DNA of 64,000 nt from Streptomyces seoulensis (GTDB lineage Bacteria > Actinomycetota > Actinomycetes > Streptomycetales > Streptomycetaceae), in NCBI RefSeq assembly GCF_004328625.1, contig NZ_CP032229.1, forward strand, positions 1,736,001-1,800,000. The letters run 5' to 3'. The first letter of the stretch is position 1; every line of letters starts with the position of its first letter. The notes beneath the pieces were generated by a model. That model worked only from the letters and a program-made list of their open reading frames with translations. It was not told the DNA's origin and made no database searches. The translations under genes were made by a program, and so were the position numbers. Positions 40,455 through 49,176 of this stretch are shown one piece after another.

Positions 40455-41831
40455 TTGGCCGCCACCGCTGTCAGTCCGAGTCCGAAGTCTGTTCGGACCC
40501 CGAAGGCCCAGGCAGAGCCCACGGTCACCGACCCCGCGCTCGTCAAGCGTGCCGTCAAGGCGGCTGCGCTCGGCAACGCCATGGAGTGGTTCGACTTCGG
40601 CGTCTACAGCTACATCGCCGTGACGCTGGGCAAAGTCTTCTTCCCTTCCGGGAACGCGACTGCACAGCTCCTTTCGACGTTCGGCGCCTTCGCCGCGGCC
40701 TTCCTCGTCCGCCCCCTCGGCGGTATGGTCTTCGGCCCGCTGGGTGACCGGGTGGGACGCCAGAAGGTCCTCGCCGTCACGATGATCATGATGGCGGCGG
40801 GCACGTTCGCCATCGGCCTGATCCCGTCGTACGCCTCCATCGGCGTCGGCGCCCCGCTGCTGCTGCTGGCGGCCCGGCTGGTGCAGGGCTTCTCCACCGG
40901 CGGTGAGTACGCCGGTGCCTCGACCTTCATCGCCGAGTACGCGCCCGACAAGAAGCGCGGCTTCCTCGGCAGCTGGCTGGAGTTCGGCACGCTGGCCGGT
41001 TACATCGGCGGCGCGGGCCTGGTCACGCTGATGACGGCCCTGCTCTCCACTGACGACCTGCTCTCCTGGGGCTGGCGCATCCCGTTCCTGATCGCCGGTC
41101 CGATGGGCATCATCGGCCTGTACCTGCGGATGCGCCTGGAGGAGACCCCGGCGTTCGCCGCCGAGGTCGAGAAGGCCGAGAACAACCGGCCGAAGGTGCC
41201 GCTGCGCGAGATGCTCGCGGGCCAGTGGCAGTCGCTGCTGCTCTGTGTCGGCCTGGTGCTGGTCTTCAACGTCACCGACTACATGCTGCTGTCGTACATG
41301 CCGAGCTTCCTCACCAGTGAGCTGAAGTACGACGAGACGCACGGTCTGCTGGTCGTGCTCGCGGTGATGGCCCTGATGATGATCGTCCAGCCGTTCGCGG
41401 GCGCCCTGACCGACCGTGTCGGCCGCCGTCCGATGATCGCCGCGGGCTGCGCGGGCTTCCTGTTCCTGTCGATCCCGGCCGTGCTGCTGATCCGCCAGGG
41501 CAGCCTGGTCGCCGTCGCGCTCGGCATGGGCGCGCTGGGTCTGCTGCTGGTCTGCTTCACCGCCGCCATGCCGGCCGCGCTGCCGGCGCTGTTCCCGACC
41601 CGGGTGCGCTACGGCTCGCTGTCGATCGGCTTCAACGTCTCGGTGTCCCTGTTCGGCGGTACGACCCCGCTGGTGGTCACCGCGCTGATCGGGGCGACCG
41701 GCAACCTGATGATGCCCGCCTACTACATGATGGGTGCCGCCGTCATCGGTGGTTTCGCGGTGTGGCGGATGAGCGAGTCCGCCGGCCGTCCGCTGCCGGG
41801 CTCGCCGCCCGCGGTGGAGGCCAAGCAGTAG
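40455..41831 (+). CDS. MFS metabolite:H+ symporter (MHS/ProP-type)
   Basis: A 458-residue 12-helix transporter of the metabolite:H+ symporter family (ProP, KgtP, citrate types). Landmarks: LGNAMEWFDFGVYSYIA at the first helix, FGPLGDRVGRQKVL (motif A), QGFSTGGEYAGASTFIAEYA, WGWRIPFLIAGP and LFPTRVRYGSLSIGFN. It imports a carboxylate, proline or betaine-type solute. No ATG or GTG exists before the first helix; the start is set at TTG 40455, with AGGCGAG upstream. The eda-like operator upstream hints at a sugar-acid or carboxylate substrate. Confidence 0.88.
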   Translation: MAATAVSPSPKSVRTPKAQAEPTVTDPALVKRAVKAAALGNAMEWFDFGVYSYIAVTLGKVFFPSGNATAQLLSTFGAFAAAFLVRPLGGMVFGPLGDRVGRQKVLAVTMIMMAAGTFAIGLIPSYASIGVGAPLLLLAARLVQGFSTGGEYAGASTFIAEYAPDKKRGFLGSWLEFGTLAGYIGGAGLVTLMTALLSTDDLLSWGWRIPFLIAGPMGIIGLYLRMRLEETPAFAAEVEKAENNRPKVPLREMLAGQWQSLLLCVGLVLVFNVTDYMLLSYMPSFLTSELKYDETHGLLVVLAVMALMMIVQPFAGALTDRVGRRPMIAAGCAGFLFLSIPAVLLIRQGSLVAVALGMGALGLLLVCFTAAMPAALPALFPTRVRYGSLSIGFNVSVSLFGGTTPLVVTALIGATGNLMMPAYYMMGAAVIGGFAVWRMSESAGRPLPGSPPAVEAKQ

Positions 41832-41877
41832 GGGGTGCCTTGTCGATCAGGCCGGCGTGATCGACAAGACACCCCCT
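41830..41877 (+). terminator. Strong intrinsic terminator after the MHS gene
   Basis: A 20-bp stem with one mismatch (41830-41849 with 41858-41877) and an 8-nt loop, overlapping the stop codon and followed by taggggtctttc. Confidence 0.9.
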
Positions 41878-41898
41878 AGGGGTCTTTCTCCGGGCGAG

Positions 41899-41936
41899 GT
41901 GGGCGCGGGAACCGTACGTACGGTTCCCGCGCCCAC
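41899..41936. terminator. 38-bp perfect palindrome, probable second terminator
   Basis: The 19-nt half gtgggcgcgggaaccgtac (41899-41917) is followed at once by its exact reverse complement (41918-41936). On RNA it would form a 17-bp hairpin with a 4-nt loop, followed by ttctgtctttcc. It lies 22 nt after the first terminator. Confidence 0.7.
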
Positions 41937-42009
41937 TTCTGTCTTTCCGGGATGCACCATGGACCCTGGCAGAGGCTTTGAACGGACACTCGGGAAAGGC
42001 AGCACACGC

Positions 42010-42681
42010 ATGAGCGAGTCGCAGCGGTGGGACGACGTCGACCTCTACTTCACCAGCCGGCTCGCACCGGACGACGACGTCCTGCGGGCCGCGCTGCGCG
42101 ACTCGGAGGCGGCCGGGCTGCCGTCCATCGCGGTGACCGCCCCACAGGGCAAGTTCCTCCAGCTCCTCGCGCAGATCCAGGGTGCCCGTACGGTGCTGGA
42201 GATCGGCACCCTCGGCGGGTACAGCACCATCTGGCTGGCCCGCGCGCTGCCCGAGGACGGCCGCGTGGTCACGCTGGAGCACAGCCCGGTCCACGCCGAC
42301 GTGGCCGTCCGCAACATCGCCCGCGCGGGCCTCGACCGCGTCGTGGACGTACGGGTCGGCCCGGCGCTGGAGTCCCTCCCCCACCTCGCCGACGAGAACC
42401 CGGCCCCCTTCGACCTCGTCTTCATCGACGCCGACAAGGCGAACAACCCGCACTACGTCGAGTGGGCCCTGCGCCTCACCCGCACCGGCAGCCTGATCAT
42501 CCTCGACAACGTCGTCCGCGACGGCCACGTCGCCGACCCCACCAGCACCGACCCCGCCATCACCGGCACCCGCACCGCCATCGACCTCATCGCCGACCAC
42601 CCCCGCCTCACCGGCACCGCCCTCCAGACAGTAGGCGGCAAGGGCTACGACGGCTTCGCCCTGGCCCGCGTGGTGAGCTGA
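42010..42681 (+). CDS. O-methyltransferase (Methyltransf_3)
   Basis: A 223-residue SAM-dependent, catechol/caffeoyl-CoA-type O-methyltransferase of normal length. The SAM site is TVLEIGTLGGYSTIWLARAL (about residues 61-80); the metal and catalytic region is FIDADKANNPHYVEW (about 137-151) and NVVRDG. Members methylate hydroxyls on small aromatic substrates with a divalent metal. Start at ATG 42010 with a GGAAAGG-like ribosome-binding site. It stands alone after the double terminator. Confidence 0.93.
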   Translation: MSESQRWDDVDLYFTSRLAPDDDVLRAALRDSEAAGLPSIAVTAPQGKFLQLLAQIQGARTVLEIGTLGGYSTIWLARALPEDGRVVTLEHSPVHADVAVRNIARAGLDRVVDVRVGPALESLPHLADENPAPFDLVFIDADKANNPHYVEWALRLTRTGSLIILDNVVRDGHVADPTSTDPAITGTRTAIDLIADHPRLTGTALQTVGGKGYDGFALARVVS

Positions 42682-42880
42682 CCCCAACTCCCGCGGCAGC
42701 CGGGGCCACCGGCCGGCCGACAGCACGCCGGGGTCGGGGCGCCGGGAAACACGGCCCGCACCCGACCCCGGCGGGGGTCCGCCCCGCCAGGGTGTCCGTG
42801 CATGCCCCCGCGAGCAGCCCGGCCCGCAGGGCCGACGGCGTGGCCGGGAACACCCCCCCTCATCGCTGAGCCGGCGGCAG

Positions 42881-43273
42881 CTACACCTCGTGGTAGAAGC
42901 CCACGTTCACGCTGCGCGGGGCCGTGCGGTCCTGGATGACGACCTCGCCGGAGGCTCCTCGGGGGAGGCGGACGGAGCCGCCGTAGGGGACGGTCTGGGC
43001 GTATTCGCCGACGGTGAGGCGGACCTCGGAGGAGGGGTCGGGCTGGGAGCCGTGGAGCCAGGAGAGCTGCCAGCCGCCGTCGGGGCCGCAGAGGAACTCC
43101 AGGTGGACGCGGGAGACGAAGAGCCAGTCCTCCGGGGTGACCAGCCGGCACACCGCGCCGTCCCGGCCCACCCGGAGCGCGGCGCCCGGTTCGCTGGGCG
43201 CCTCGGCCATCGTCATGCCGGCCGTGGCACCCGCTTCCTCGCTGGAGACGGCGGCCATGGTGAGTTCGAGCAC
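42881..43273 (-). CDS. Small FHA-like domain protein
   Basis: A 130-residue protein from GTG 43273 with GGGGGA upstream. It has the two FHA-domain hallmarks: LRVGRDGAVCRL (Gly-Arg) near residues 33-44 and FVSRVHLEFLCG (Ser-Arg-x-His) near 53-64, followed by LSWLHGSQPD and LTVGEYAQTV. FHA domains bind phosphothreonine peptides. The N-terminal 30 residues are Ala/Glu/Thr-rich. The domain is short, so whether it folds as a full FHA is unclear. The open frame extends far upstream antisense to other genes and is not real there. Confidence 0.72.
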   Translation of the reverse strand: MLELTMAAVSSEEAGATAGMTMAEAPSEPGAALRVGRDGAVCRLVTPEDWLFVSRVHLEFLCGPDGGWQLSWLHGSQPDPSSEVRLTVGEYAQTVPYGGSVRLPRGASGEVVIQDRTAPRSVNVGFYHEV

Positions 43274-43373
43274 GCGAGTTCCCCCTGAAGCCCCTGGGCA
43301 CGGACCCCTGATCGCCGCACCGCCGCCGCATGATAGAACGCCCGGCTCACCCACGTCCGGCACAATGAGGGGC

Positions 43374-43784
43374 ATGACTGAACGAAAGCCACCGGGTGTC
43401 CCGTTCGAGTCGTGGGTGGACCACCAGATCGACGCCGCCCAGCGCCGGGGCGAGTTCGACGCCCTGCCCGGCGCGGGCGAGCCCCTGCCCGCCGGTCTGG
43501 ACAGCGCGTACGACGAACTCTGGTGGGTGAAGCGGAAGATGGCCCGTGAGGGCCTGGCCGTGCTGCCCCCGGCACTCGCCCTGCGCAAGGAGGCCGAGGA
43601 CGCGCTCGCGGCGGCGTACGCGGCACCCTCGGAACGTGCCGTCCGGGAGATCGTCACCGCCGTCAACGTCAAGATCAAGGACATGATGTTCCGGCCCCCG
43701 CCGGGCCCCCCGCTGGGCAAGAAGCCGTACGACGTGGACGAGGTCGTGGCCGAGTGGCGGCGCCGCAGGGGCACCGGCGCCTGA
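43374..43784 (+). CDS. DUF1992 (DnaJ-homologue subfamily C member 28-like) protein
   Basis: A 136-residue protein of the DUF1992 family, recognisable by FESWVDHQIDAAQRRGEFDALPGAGEPL (residues 11-38), ELWWVKRKMAREGL and the C-terminal MFRPPPGPPLGK. The eukaryotic relative is DNAJC28; the bacterial function is not known. ATG 43374 follows GAGGGGC closely and CACAAT just upstream may be a -10 box. Divergent from the FHA-like gene. Confidence 0.9.
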   Translation: MTERKPPGVPFESWVDHQIDAAQRRGEFDALPGAGEPLPAGLDSAYDELWWVKRKMAREGLAVLPPALALRKEAEDALAAAYAAPSERAVREIVTAVNVKIKDMMFRPPPGPPLGKKPYDVDEVVAEWRRRRGTGA

Positions 43785-43828
43785 AACCCGCTTGCCCGCG
43801 CCCCGCGCACCCCGCTGGGATGGCCCGC

Positions 43829-44374
43829 ATGACGACGTGGACCTTCGCCCCGGAACCGTACGACTCCCCGGTGGCCGCGGCCCTGTGGCGGGCCTACTAC
43901 ACCGAGGTCAGCGACCGCTGGTACCTCCTGCACGAGGGACACCGCACCGACCCGGCCGAGCTGGAGCGCGAGATCACGGCCCGCACCGGCGCCGAACTCA
44001 CCCCGCCGAAGGGCGAGTTGCTGGTGGCCCGGTACGCCGGTGAACCGGCTGGCTCGGCGGGCGTACGCCTCCTCACTCCGGACACCGCCGAACTCACCCG
44101 CGTCTTCCTCCACGAGCACAAGCGCGGCCGTGGCGGCGCCGCCCCGCTGGTCCGCGCCGCCGAGGAGGCCGCCCGCACGCTGGGCGCCCGCCGGATGATC
44201 CTGGACACCCGCACGGACCTGATCGAGGCCCGCACCCTTTACGCCAGGCTCGGCTACACCGAGACGGAACGGCACAACGAGGACCCGTACGCCGAGCACT
44301 GGTTCACCAAGGACCTCACCCCGGCTTCCGCAGCTGCGGCCGCTCCCGCTCGGAGCCGCACAGCTCGGCGGTGA
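43829..44374 (+). CDS. GNAT family N-acetyltransferase
   Basis: A 181-residue acetyltransferase. The GNAT core is visible as ELLVARYAGEPAGSAGVRLL, ELTRVFLHEHKRGRGGAAPLVRAAEEAARTLGA (acetyl-CoA binding loop KRGRGGA) and LYARLGYTETER. The C-terminal tail is Ala/Arg-rich and is encoded in the part that overlaps the convergent transporter gene by 59 bp. Start at ATG 43829; ATG 43820 is an alternative. Substrate unknown. Confidence 0.87.
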   Translation: MTTWTFAPEPYDSPVAAALWRAYYTEVSDRWYLLHEGHRTDPAELEREITARTGAELTPPKGELLVARYAGEPAGSAGVRLLTPDTAELTRVFLHEHKRGRGGAAPLVRAAEEAARTLGARRMILDTRTDLIEARTLYARLGYTETERHNEDPYAEHWFTKDLTPASAAAAAPARSRTARR

Positions 44375-46346
44375 GCTCCCGCACCAACTGCACCAGATCC
44401 GTGGGCCGTCCGGGCCCCCACCAGTCCCCCAGCAGGTCGGACAGCGAGTCCTCACGAGCCTTCGCCAGCCCCTCGGCGACCTCAGCCCCGGCCGGGGTGA
44501 GCGACAGCTCCAGCCCGTCGCGCGCGGCGAGCCGCCGTTCCTCCACCTGCCGGGCGGCGGCCAGCACCGTGCTGAGCGGCACGGGAGCGCGCTCGGCGAG
44601 CATGTACGGCTCCACGGTCCCGTACTTGCGCATCCGCAGCAGCATCCAGCTCGCGGCGGGCAGCAGGTCGTACCCGGCGCGGGCGGTGATCTCCTGGTAG
44701 ATCTCCCGCCGCCCCTCGCGGGTGCCGAGCGTGGACAGCGCGCGGCACACCTCCTCGTAGGAGGAGCGGTGGACCGGGTTGGGCGGGATGGTCTCGGAGG
44801 CGTCCGGCGCGGTGACCGAGCCGCGCAGCCGGTCCTCCTTGAGGAACCAGGACAGCACGAAGCCGAGGAACGCGACCGGGGCGGCGTAGAGGAAGACATC
44901 GGTGATGGACGAGGAGAAGGCGTGCAGCGCGGCCGGCCGCAGAGGGGGCGGCAGCGCGCCGATGCCGCGCGGGTCGGCCTCCAGCGCGTCGGGCGAGACC
45001 CCGGCCGGCAGCCGGACGCCCCGGAAGGCTTCGGCGAGCTTGTCGCCGAGGCGGCTGGAGAAGACGGTGCCGAAGATGGCGACGCCGAAGGAGGCGCCGA
45101 TGGAGCGGAAGAAGGTCGCGCCGGAGGTGGCGACGCCGAGGTCCTCGTAGGAGACCGCGTTCTGCACGATGAGGACGAGCACCTGGAGGACGAGACCGAG
45201 TCCGAGCCCGAAGACGAAGAAGTACAGGCTCATCTCCAGCGTGGAGCTGTGTTCGTCGAGCTGGTGCAGCAGGAGCAGGCCGAGCGCGGTGACGGCGGTG
45301 CCCGCGACCGGGAACACCTTCCAGCGGCCGGTACGGCTGACGATCTGACCGGAGACGGTCGAGGTCAGCAGCAGTCCGACCACCATCGGCAGCATGTGGA
45401 CGCCGGACATGGTGGGCGATATGCCGTGCACGATCTGGAGGAAGGTCGGCAGGTAGGTCATCGCGCCGAACATCGCGAAGCCGACGATGAAGCTGATCAC
45501 GGCGGCGAGGGAGAAGGTGCGGATGCCGAACAGCTTCAGCGGCAGCACCGGCTCGGCGGCCCGCCGCTCCACCGCGACGAACGCGACCGCGAGCAGCACG
45601 CCCAGCACGGCGAGCCCGATGATCCGGCCCGACGCCCACGGCCAGGTCGTCCCGCCGAGCGAGGCGACCAGCACCAGGCAGGTGGCGACGGAGGCGATCA
45701 GCAGGGTGCCGAGGTAGTCGATGGTGTGCCGGGAGGTGCGGCGCGGGATGTGCAGGGCGGCGGCGATGACGAGGAGCGCGACGATGCCGATGGGCAGGTT
45801 GACGTAGAACACCCAGCGCCAGCTCAGGTGCTCGGTGAACAGCCCGCCGAGCAGCGGCCCGAGCACGCTGGTGGCCCCGAACACGGCCCCGAAGAGGCCC
45901 TGGTACCGGCCGCGTTCGCGGGGCGGGACGATGTCGCCGACGATCGCCATCGACAGCACCATGAGCCCGCCGCCGCCGAGCCCCTGGAGCGCCCGGAACC
46001 CGATGAGCTGGGGCATGTTCTGCGCCATGCCGCACAGCGCGGACCCGATCAGGAAGATCACGATGGCGAGCTGGAACAGCCGCTTCCGCCCGTACTGGTC
46101 CCCGAGCTTCCCCCACAGCGGGGTCGCGGCCGTCGACGCCAGCAGATACGCCGTGACGACCCAGGACAGATGATCGAGCCCGCCCAGATCGCTCACGATG
46201 GTCGGCAGCGCCGTCGACACGATCGTCTGGTCCAGCGCGGCCAGCAGCAGCCCGAGCAACAGAGCCCCGATGGACACGAGCACGCTCTTGTCGACCCGCT
46301 CCCCCCGACGCACCCCTTCGGCGGCACCATGCGTATCCAGGGCCAT
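44316..46346 (-). CDS. MFS drug exporter (EmrB/QacA, 14-TM) with C-terminal MarR-like winged-helix domain
   Basis: A 676-residue protein. Residues 1-520 are a 14-helix DHA2 exporter: ALDQTIVSTALPTIVSDLGG, WGKLGDQYGRKRLF and GFRALQGLGGGGLMVLSMAI. After a linker, residues about 545-665 read like a MarR-type winged helix (GYDLLPAASWMLLRMRKYG, LAARDGLELSLTPAGAEVAE, LLGDWWGPGRPTDLVQLVRE). A transporter fused to its putative ligand sensor is unusual. ATG 46346 has GGGAGG 5 nt upstream. Confidence 0.9.
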   Translation of the reverse strand: MALDTHGAAEGVRRGERVDKSVLVSIGALLLGLLLAALDQTIVSTALPTIVSDLGGLDHLSWVVTAYLLASTAATPLWGKLGDQYGRKRLFQLAIVIFLIGSALCGMAQNMPQLIGFRALQGLGGGGLMVLSMAIVGDIVPPRERGRYQGLFGAVFGATSVLGPLLGGLFTEHLSWRWVFYVNLPIGIVALLVIAAALHIPRRTSRHTIDYLGTLLIASVATCLVLVASLGGTTWPWASGRIIGLAVLGVLLAVAFVAVERRAAEPVLPLKLFGIRTFSLAAVISFIVGFAMFGAMTYLPTFLQIVHGISPTMSGVHMLPMVVGLLLTSTVSGQIVSRTGRWKVFPVAGTAVTALGLLLLHQLDEHSSTLEMSLYFFVFGLGLGLVLQVLVLIVQNAVSYEDLGVATSGATFFRSIGASFGVAIFGTVFSSRLGDKLAEAFRGVRLPAGVSPDALEADPRGIGALPPPLRPAALHAFSSSITDVFLYAAPVAFLGFVLSWFLKEDRLRGSVTAPDASETIPPNPVHRSSYEEVCRALSTLGTREGRREIYQEITARAGYDLLPAASWMLLRMRKYGTVEPYMLAERAPVPLSTVLAAARQVEERRLAARDGLELSLTPAGAEVAEGLAKAREDSLSDLLGDWWGPGRPTDLVQLVRELTAELCGSERERPQLRKPG

Positions 46347-46598
46347 GAAGACCTCCCGAGGCTCGAATGCCCGGCTTCCATGGTCGAGGGTGAGGACGAT
46401 TACGGCCTGTCGGGGACGGTGACGGAGGGGGTGCCGGGGGCGCGGGACCGGGCTCGGGCGGGGCAGGCGGGCAGGGCTCGGATACGGCCGTACGGGGGAC
46501 GGGAGCCGCGACGGGCTTCCCGGTGGGTTCAGTGCGTCCTGATCGACGTGCGGATGCCGGACGCGCGGACCGTGCCCTCGGAAGGAGAGCCTTCCGGC

Positions 46599-47252
46599 TC
46601 AGCCCACCGTGAGGCGCACACGCCCGTCGGCCAGCACCGCGACGGCTACCTCGGTCAGGTCTCGTACCGTCACGTCCGGCCCGTGCTGGGCGGCGCGGGG
46701 GCCGACGCCCACTACGCGCATACCGGCCGCGCGGCCCGCCGTGATGCCCGCGCCGGAGTCCTCGAAGACGACGCAGTCGGCGGGGTCGATGCCGAGTTCC
46801 GCCGCGCCCTTGAGGAAGCCCTCGGGGTCGGGCTTGCTGGCGCCGACCGACTCGGCTGTGACGCGGACCTCGGGCAGGGGGAGGCCGGCGGCGGCCATGC
46901 GGGCGGTGGAGAGGGCGACGTCGGCGGAGGTGACCAGGGCGTGCGGGGTGCCGGTGAGGGCGGCGAGGAAGGCGGTGGCGCCGGGGACCTCGATCACGCC
47001 GTCCATGTCGGCGGTCTCCGCGGCGAGCATGCGGGCGTTGTCCGCGAGGTTCTCCTCGACGGGGCGCTCCGGCAGCAGCAGCGCCATGGAGGCGTGTCCC
47101 TGCCTGCCGTGCACGACGCTCATCACCTCGTCGCCGTCGAGCCCCTGGGCGGCGGCCCAGCGCCGCCAGATGCGCTCGACCACGGCGTCGGAGTTGACGA
47201 GGGTGCCGTCCATGTCGAGCAGGAGGGCGCGGGCGGTGAGAACGGTGGCCAT
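46599..47252 (-). CDS. HAD hydrolase, sugar-phosphatase (beta-PGM) type
   Basis: A 217-residue HAD phosphatase. Motif I LLLDMDGTLVNSD (residues 8-20), motif II VTSAD, motif III GASKPDPEGFLKGA and motif IV CVVFEDSGAGI are all present, as is the helical cap with MSVVHGRQGHASMALLLPERP. This cap type belongs to phosphatases acting on sugar phosphates (YfbT/YniC-like). The start at ATG 47252 has GGAG 6 nt upstream; a second Met lies 17 residues upstream without a site. Confidence 0.88.
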   Translation of the reverse strand: MATVLTARALLLDMDGTLVNSDAVVERIWRRWAAAQGLDGDEVMSVVHGRQGHASMALLLPERPVEENLADNARMLAAETADMDGVIEVPGATAFLAALTGTPHALVTSADVALSTARMAAAGLPLPEVRVTAESVGASKPDPEGFLKGAAELGIDPADCVVFEDSGAGITAGRAAGMRVVGVGPRAAQHGPDVTVRDLTEVAVAVLADGRVRLTVG

Positions 47253-47459
47253 CGGCAGCTCCAGAGACGCGAGGGGCCCAACGGGCTTCCCAGTCGGGAA
47301 CAAGGCGGCCCCGCCCGCCGGTCAGGGGAAACGAGCGGGAGCCACTTTGTTCCCCTACGGTACAAAACGCGGAGGGCTTCCCGCCACCACGCCTGGAGGG
47401 GGAGGGGGGCCGACCCCGACCGGCACCCCCGCTCCCCCGCTCCCCCCGCCGGCCAGGCG

Positions 47460-48041
47460 CTAGCCCGCGATCGCCTCGTACAGGCTCCACACGCCCAGGC
47501 CGATCATCAGCAGGGCCGCGATCTGGGTGATCAGCCGCAGCGGGACCCGCTTCATCAGGGCCTTGCCGCCGACGATGCCGAGGCCGGCGACCGCCCAGAG
47601 GCCGAGCACCGCGCCGAGGCCGACCGAGATCGGGTCGTCGTAGCGGGCGGCGAGGTTGGCGGTCATGATCTGGGTGAGGTCACCGAACTCGGCGACCAGG
47701 ATGAGCATGAAGCCCGTACCGGCGACCCTCCAGAAGGACTGGTTGGCGGGCTTCTTGATCTCCTCCTCGCCCTCGTCCTTCTTCAGCAGCAGCACGGCCG
47801 CGCCGCCGAGGAAGAGCACACCGGTGATGGCGTGGACGATCTGCTGCGGAAGAAGGGTCAGGACGCTGCCCGCCGCGACGGCGAGCACCACATGCACCAG
47901 GAAGGCCGCGGCGACGCCGACGAAGACGTACGACGCGCGGTAACGGGCGCCGAGCACGAGACCGGCGAGCGCGGTCTTGTCCGGGAGTTCGGCGAGGAAG
48001 ATGACGCCGAAGACGAGCGCCGTCACGGTAATGCTGATCAA
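47460..48041 (-). CDS. TMEM165/GDT1 family cation exporter, Mn-riboswitch controlled
   Basis: A 193-residue membrane protein with two homologous halves, each with the family's acidic motif: FLAELPDKTALAG (residues 15-27) and LVAEFGDLTQIM. The first has a proline where E-x-G-D is usual. Between the halves lies a charged cytoplasmic loop (KKDEGEEEIKK). GDT1 proteins exchange Mn2+ or Ca2+ for protons; the manganese riboswitch upstream points to Mn2+ export. Single gene. Confidence 0.92.
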   Translation of the reverse strand: MISITVTALVFGVIFLAELPDKTALAGLVLGARYRASYVFVGVAAAFLVHVVLAVAAGSVLTLLPQQIVHAITGVLFLGGAAVLLLKKDEGEEEIKKPANQSFWRVAGTGFMLILVAEFGDLTQIMTANLAARYDDPISVGLGAVLGLWAVAGLGIVGGKALMKRVPLRLITQIAALLMIGLGVWSLYEAIAG

Positions 48042-48120
48042 GGTTCCTCAATCGGTCGGGGCCGCCCCGCCGAGAGTGCGCGTTCCACGCGTGAGACACC
48101 TCGGCACGGCAGCACACTGG

Positions 48121-48148
48121 GCACCCGCGCCGTGAGGCGCGGGCGTGC
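48121..48148 (-). terminator. Expression-platform hairpin of the manganese riboswitch
   Basis: cccgcgcc and ggcgcggg arms (stem extended by gca/tgc with a bulge) around gtga, between the aptamer and the exporter gene. It may be the regulated terminator. Confidence 0.5.
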
Positions 48149-48265
48149 ACTGCTTGCCGAAGGTCTCGCTGGCGGGTCCCACGGGATTCCGCCTCCGGGC
48201 GCCGGCTCAGGCTCGCTGAGCAGTATGTCGACGGTCCGGCGAAGAGCTACTCCCCTTCTGCACCG
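48145..48265 (-). promoter_or_regulatory. yybP-ykoY manganese riboswitch
   Basis: On the minus strand the leader of the GDT1 gene contains AAGGGGAGTAGCTC near its 5' end (about 48257-48244) and GCGAGACCTTCGGC near its 3' end (about 48169-48156), the two conserved loops that form the Mn2+ site in yybP-ykoY RNAs. The helices between them are GC-rich. Mn2+ binding activates expression of exporters of this class. Ends are approximate. Confidence 0.82.
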
Positions 48266-48418
48266 TCCATGGTACGGGACGTGAAAGTTCCGTCGTGAAC
48301 CTTGTCGTGTCATGAACGCGTCACTAGCTTCTTACCGGGCGCTCACCCCACCGCAACGCCACCTGGCGAGCATTCCCCTGCCCGCGCGCCAACACTCCTA
48401 CCCCACAAGGGAGTTCAT

Positions 48419-49081
48419 ATGTTCCGCATGTCCCGCTCGTCCCGGTTCTACGCGCGTCGACGCCTCGGTGTCGTCGCCGCGGCCACCGGTCTGCTCGCCT
48501 CCGCCGCCCTGTTCAACTCCCCCGCCGCCTCGGCCGCCCTGCCCACCCCGGTCAGCGGCGCCACCGCCCGGAGCTACCTCTCCCAGCTCACCGTGGCCAC
48601 CGAGAACCGCACCGGCTACCAGCGGGACCTGTTCCCGACCTGGATCACGATCAGCGGCACCTGCAACACCCGCGAGTACATACTCAAGCGGGACGGTACG
48701 AACGTCACGACCGACTCCGCCTGCGTCGCGACCGGCGGCAGCTGGTACTCCCCGTACGACGGCGCGACCTGGGGCGCCGCCTCCGACGTGGACATCGACC
48801 ACCTCGTACCGCTGGCCGAGGCGTGGGACTCGGGCGCGAGCAAGTGGACGACGGCGCAGCGGCAGGGCTTCGCCAACGACGTCACCCGGCCGCAGCTCCT
48901 CGCGGTCACGGACAACGTGAACCAGTCCAAGGGCGACCAGGACCCGGCCACCTGGATGCCGAGCCTGACGTCGTACCGGTGCACATACGTCCGGGCGTGG
49001 GTGCAGGTGAAGTACTACTACAACCTCTCGGTGGACTCGGCGGAGAAGAGCGCGCTGACGAACTACCTGTCGGGCTGCTGA
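48419..49081 (+). CDS. Secreted HNH nuclease (DUF1524/GmrSD C-terminal-like)
   Basis: A 220-residue exported protein. The long basic signal peptide (RRRLGVVAAATGLLASAALF) ends near SAA-LPTP. The mature domain has the HNH-type active site DVDIDHLVPLAEAWDSGAS (about residues 121-139) and NVNQSKGDQDPATWMP, with two cysteine pairs (GTCNTRE, SACVATG; YRCTY, LSGC) suited to an extracellular enzyme. It is likely a secreted DNase used for nutrient recovery or phage defence. ATG 48419 has AAGGGAG upstream. Divergent from the GDT1 exporter. Confidence 0.92.
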   Translation: MFRMSRSSRFYARRRLGVVAAATGLLASAALFNSPAASAALPTPVSGATARSYLSQLTVATENRTGYQRDLFPTWITISGTCNTREYILKRDGTNVTTDSACVATGGSWYSPYDGATWGAASDVDIDHLVPLAEAWDSGASKWTTAQRQGFANDVTRPQLLAVTDNVNQSKGDQDPATWMPSLTSYRCTYVRAWVQVKYYYNLSVDSAEKSALTNYLSGC

Positions 49082-49176
49082 CGGTCCGACCCCTGCTTTC
49101 ACGGCTCGCTTCGGCCTCCCGGCCGGGGCGGGCCGTCGTCATTTGCCGATCATGGCTGAATGTTGAACTTGCAAGT

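Noticed and set aside
44769..48284. 1171-codon plus-strand frame
   Set aside because: Antisense of the MFS-MarR gene, the HAD gene, the GDT1 gene and the riboswitch; an Asp/Glu/His/Arg-rich shadow.
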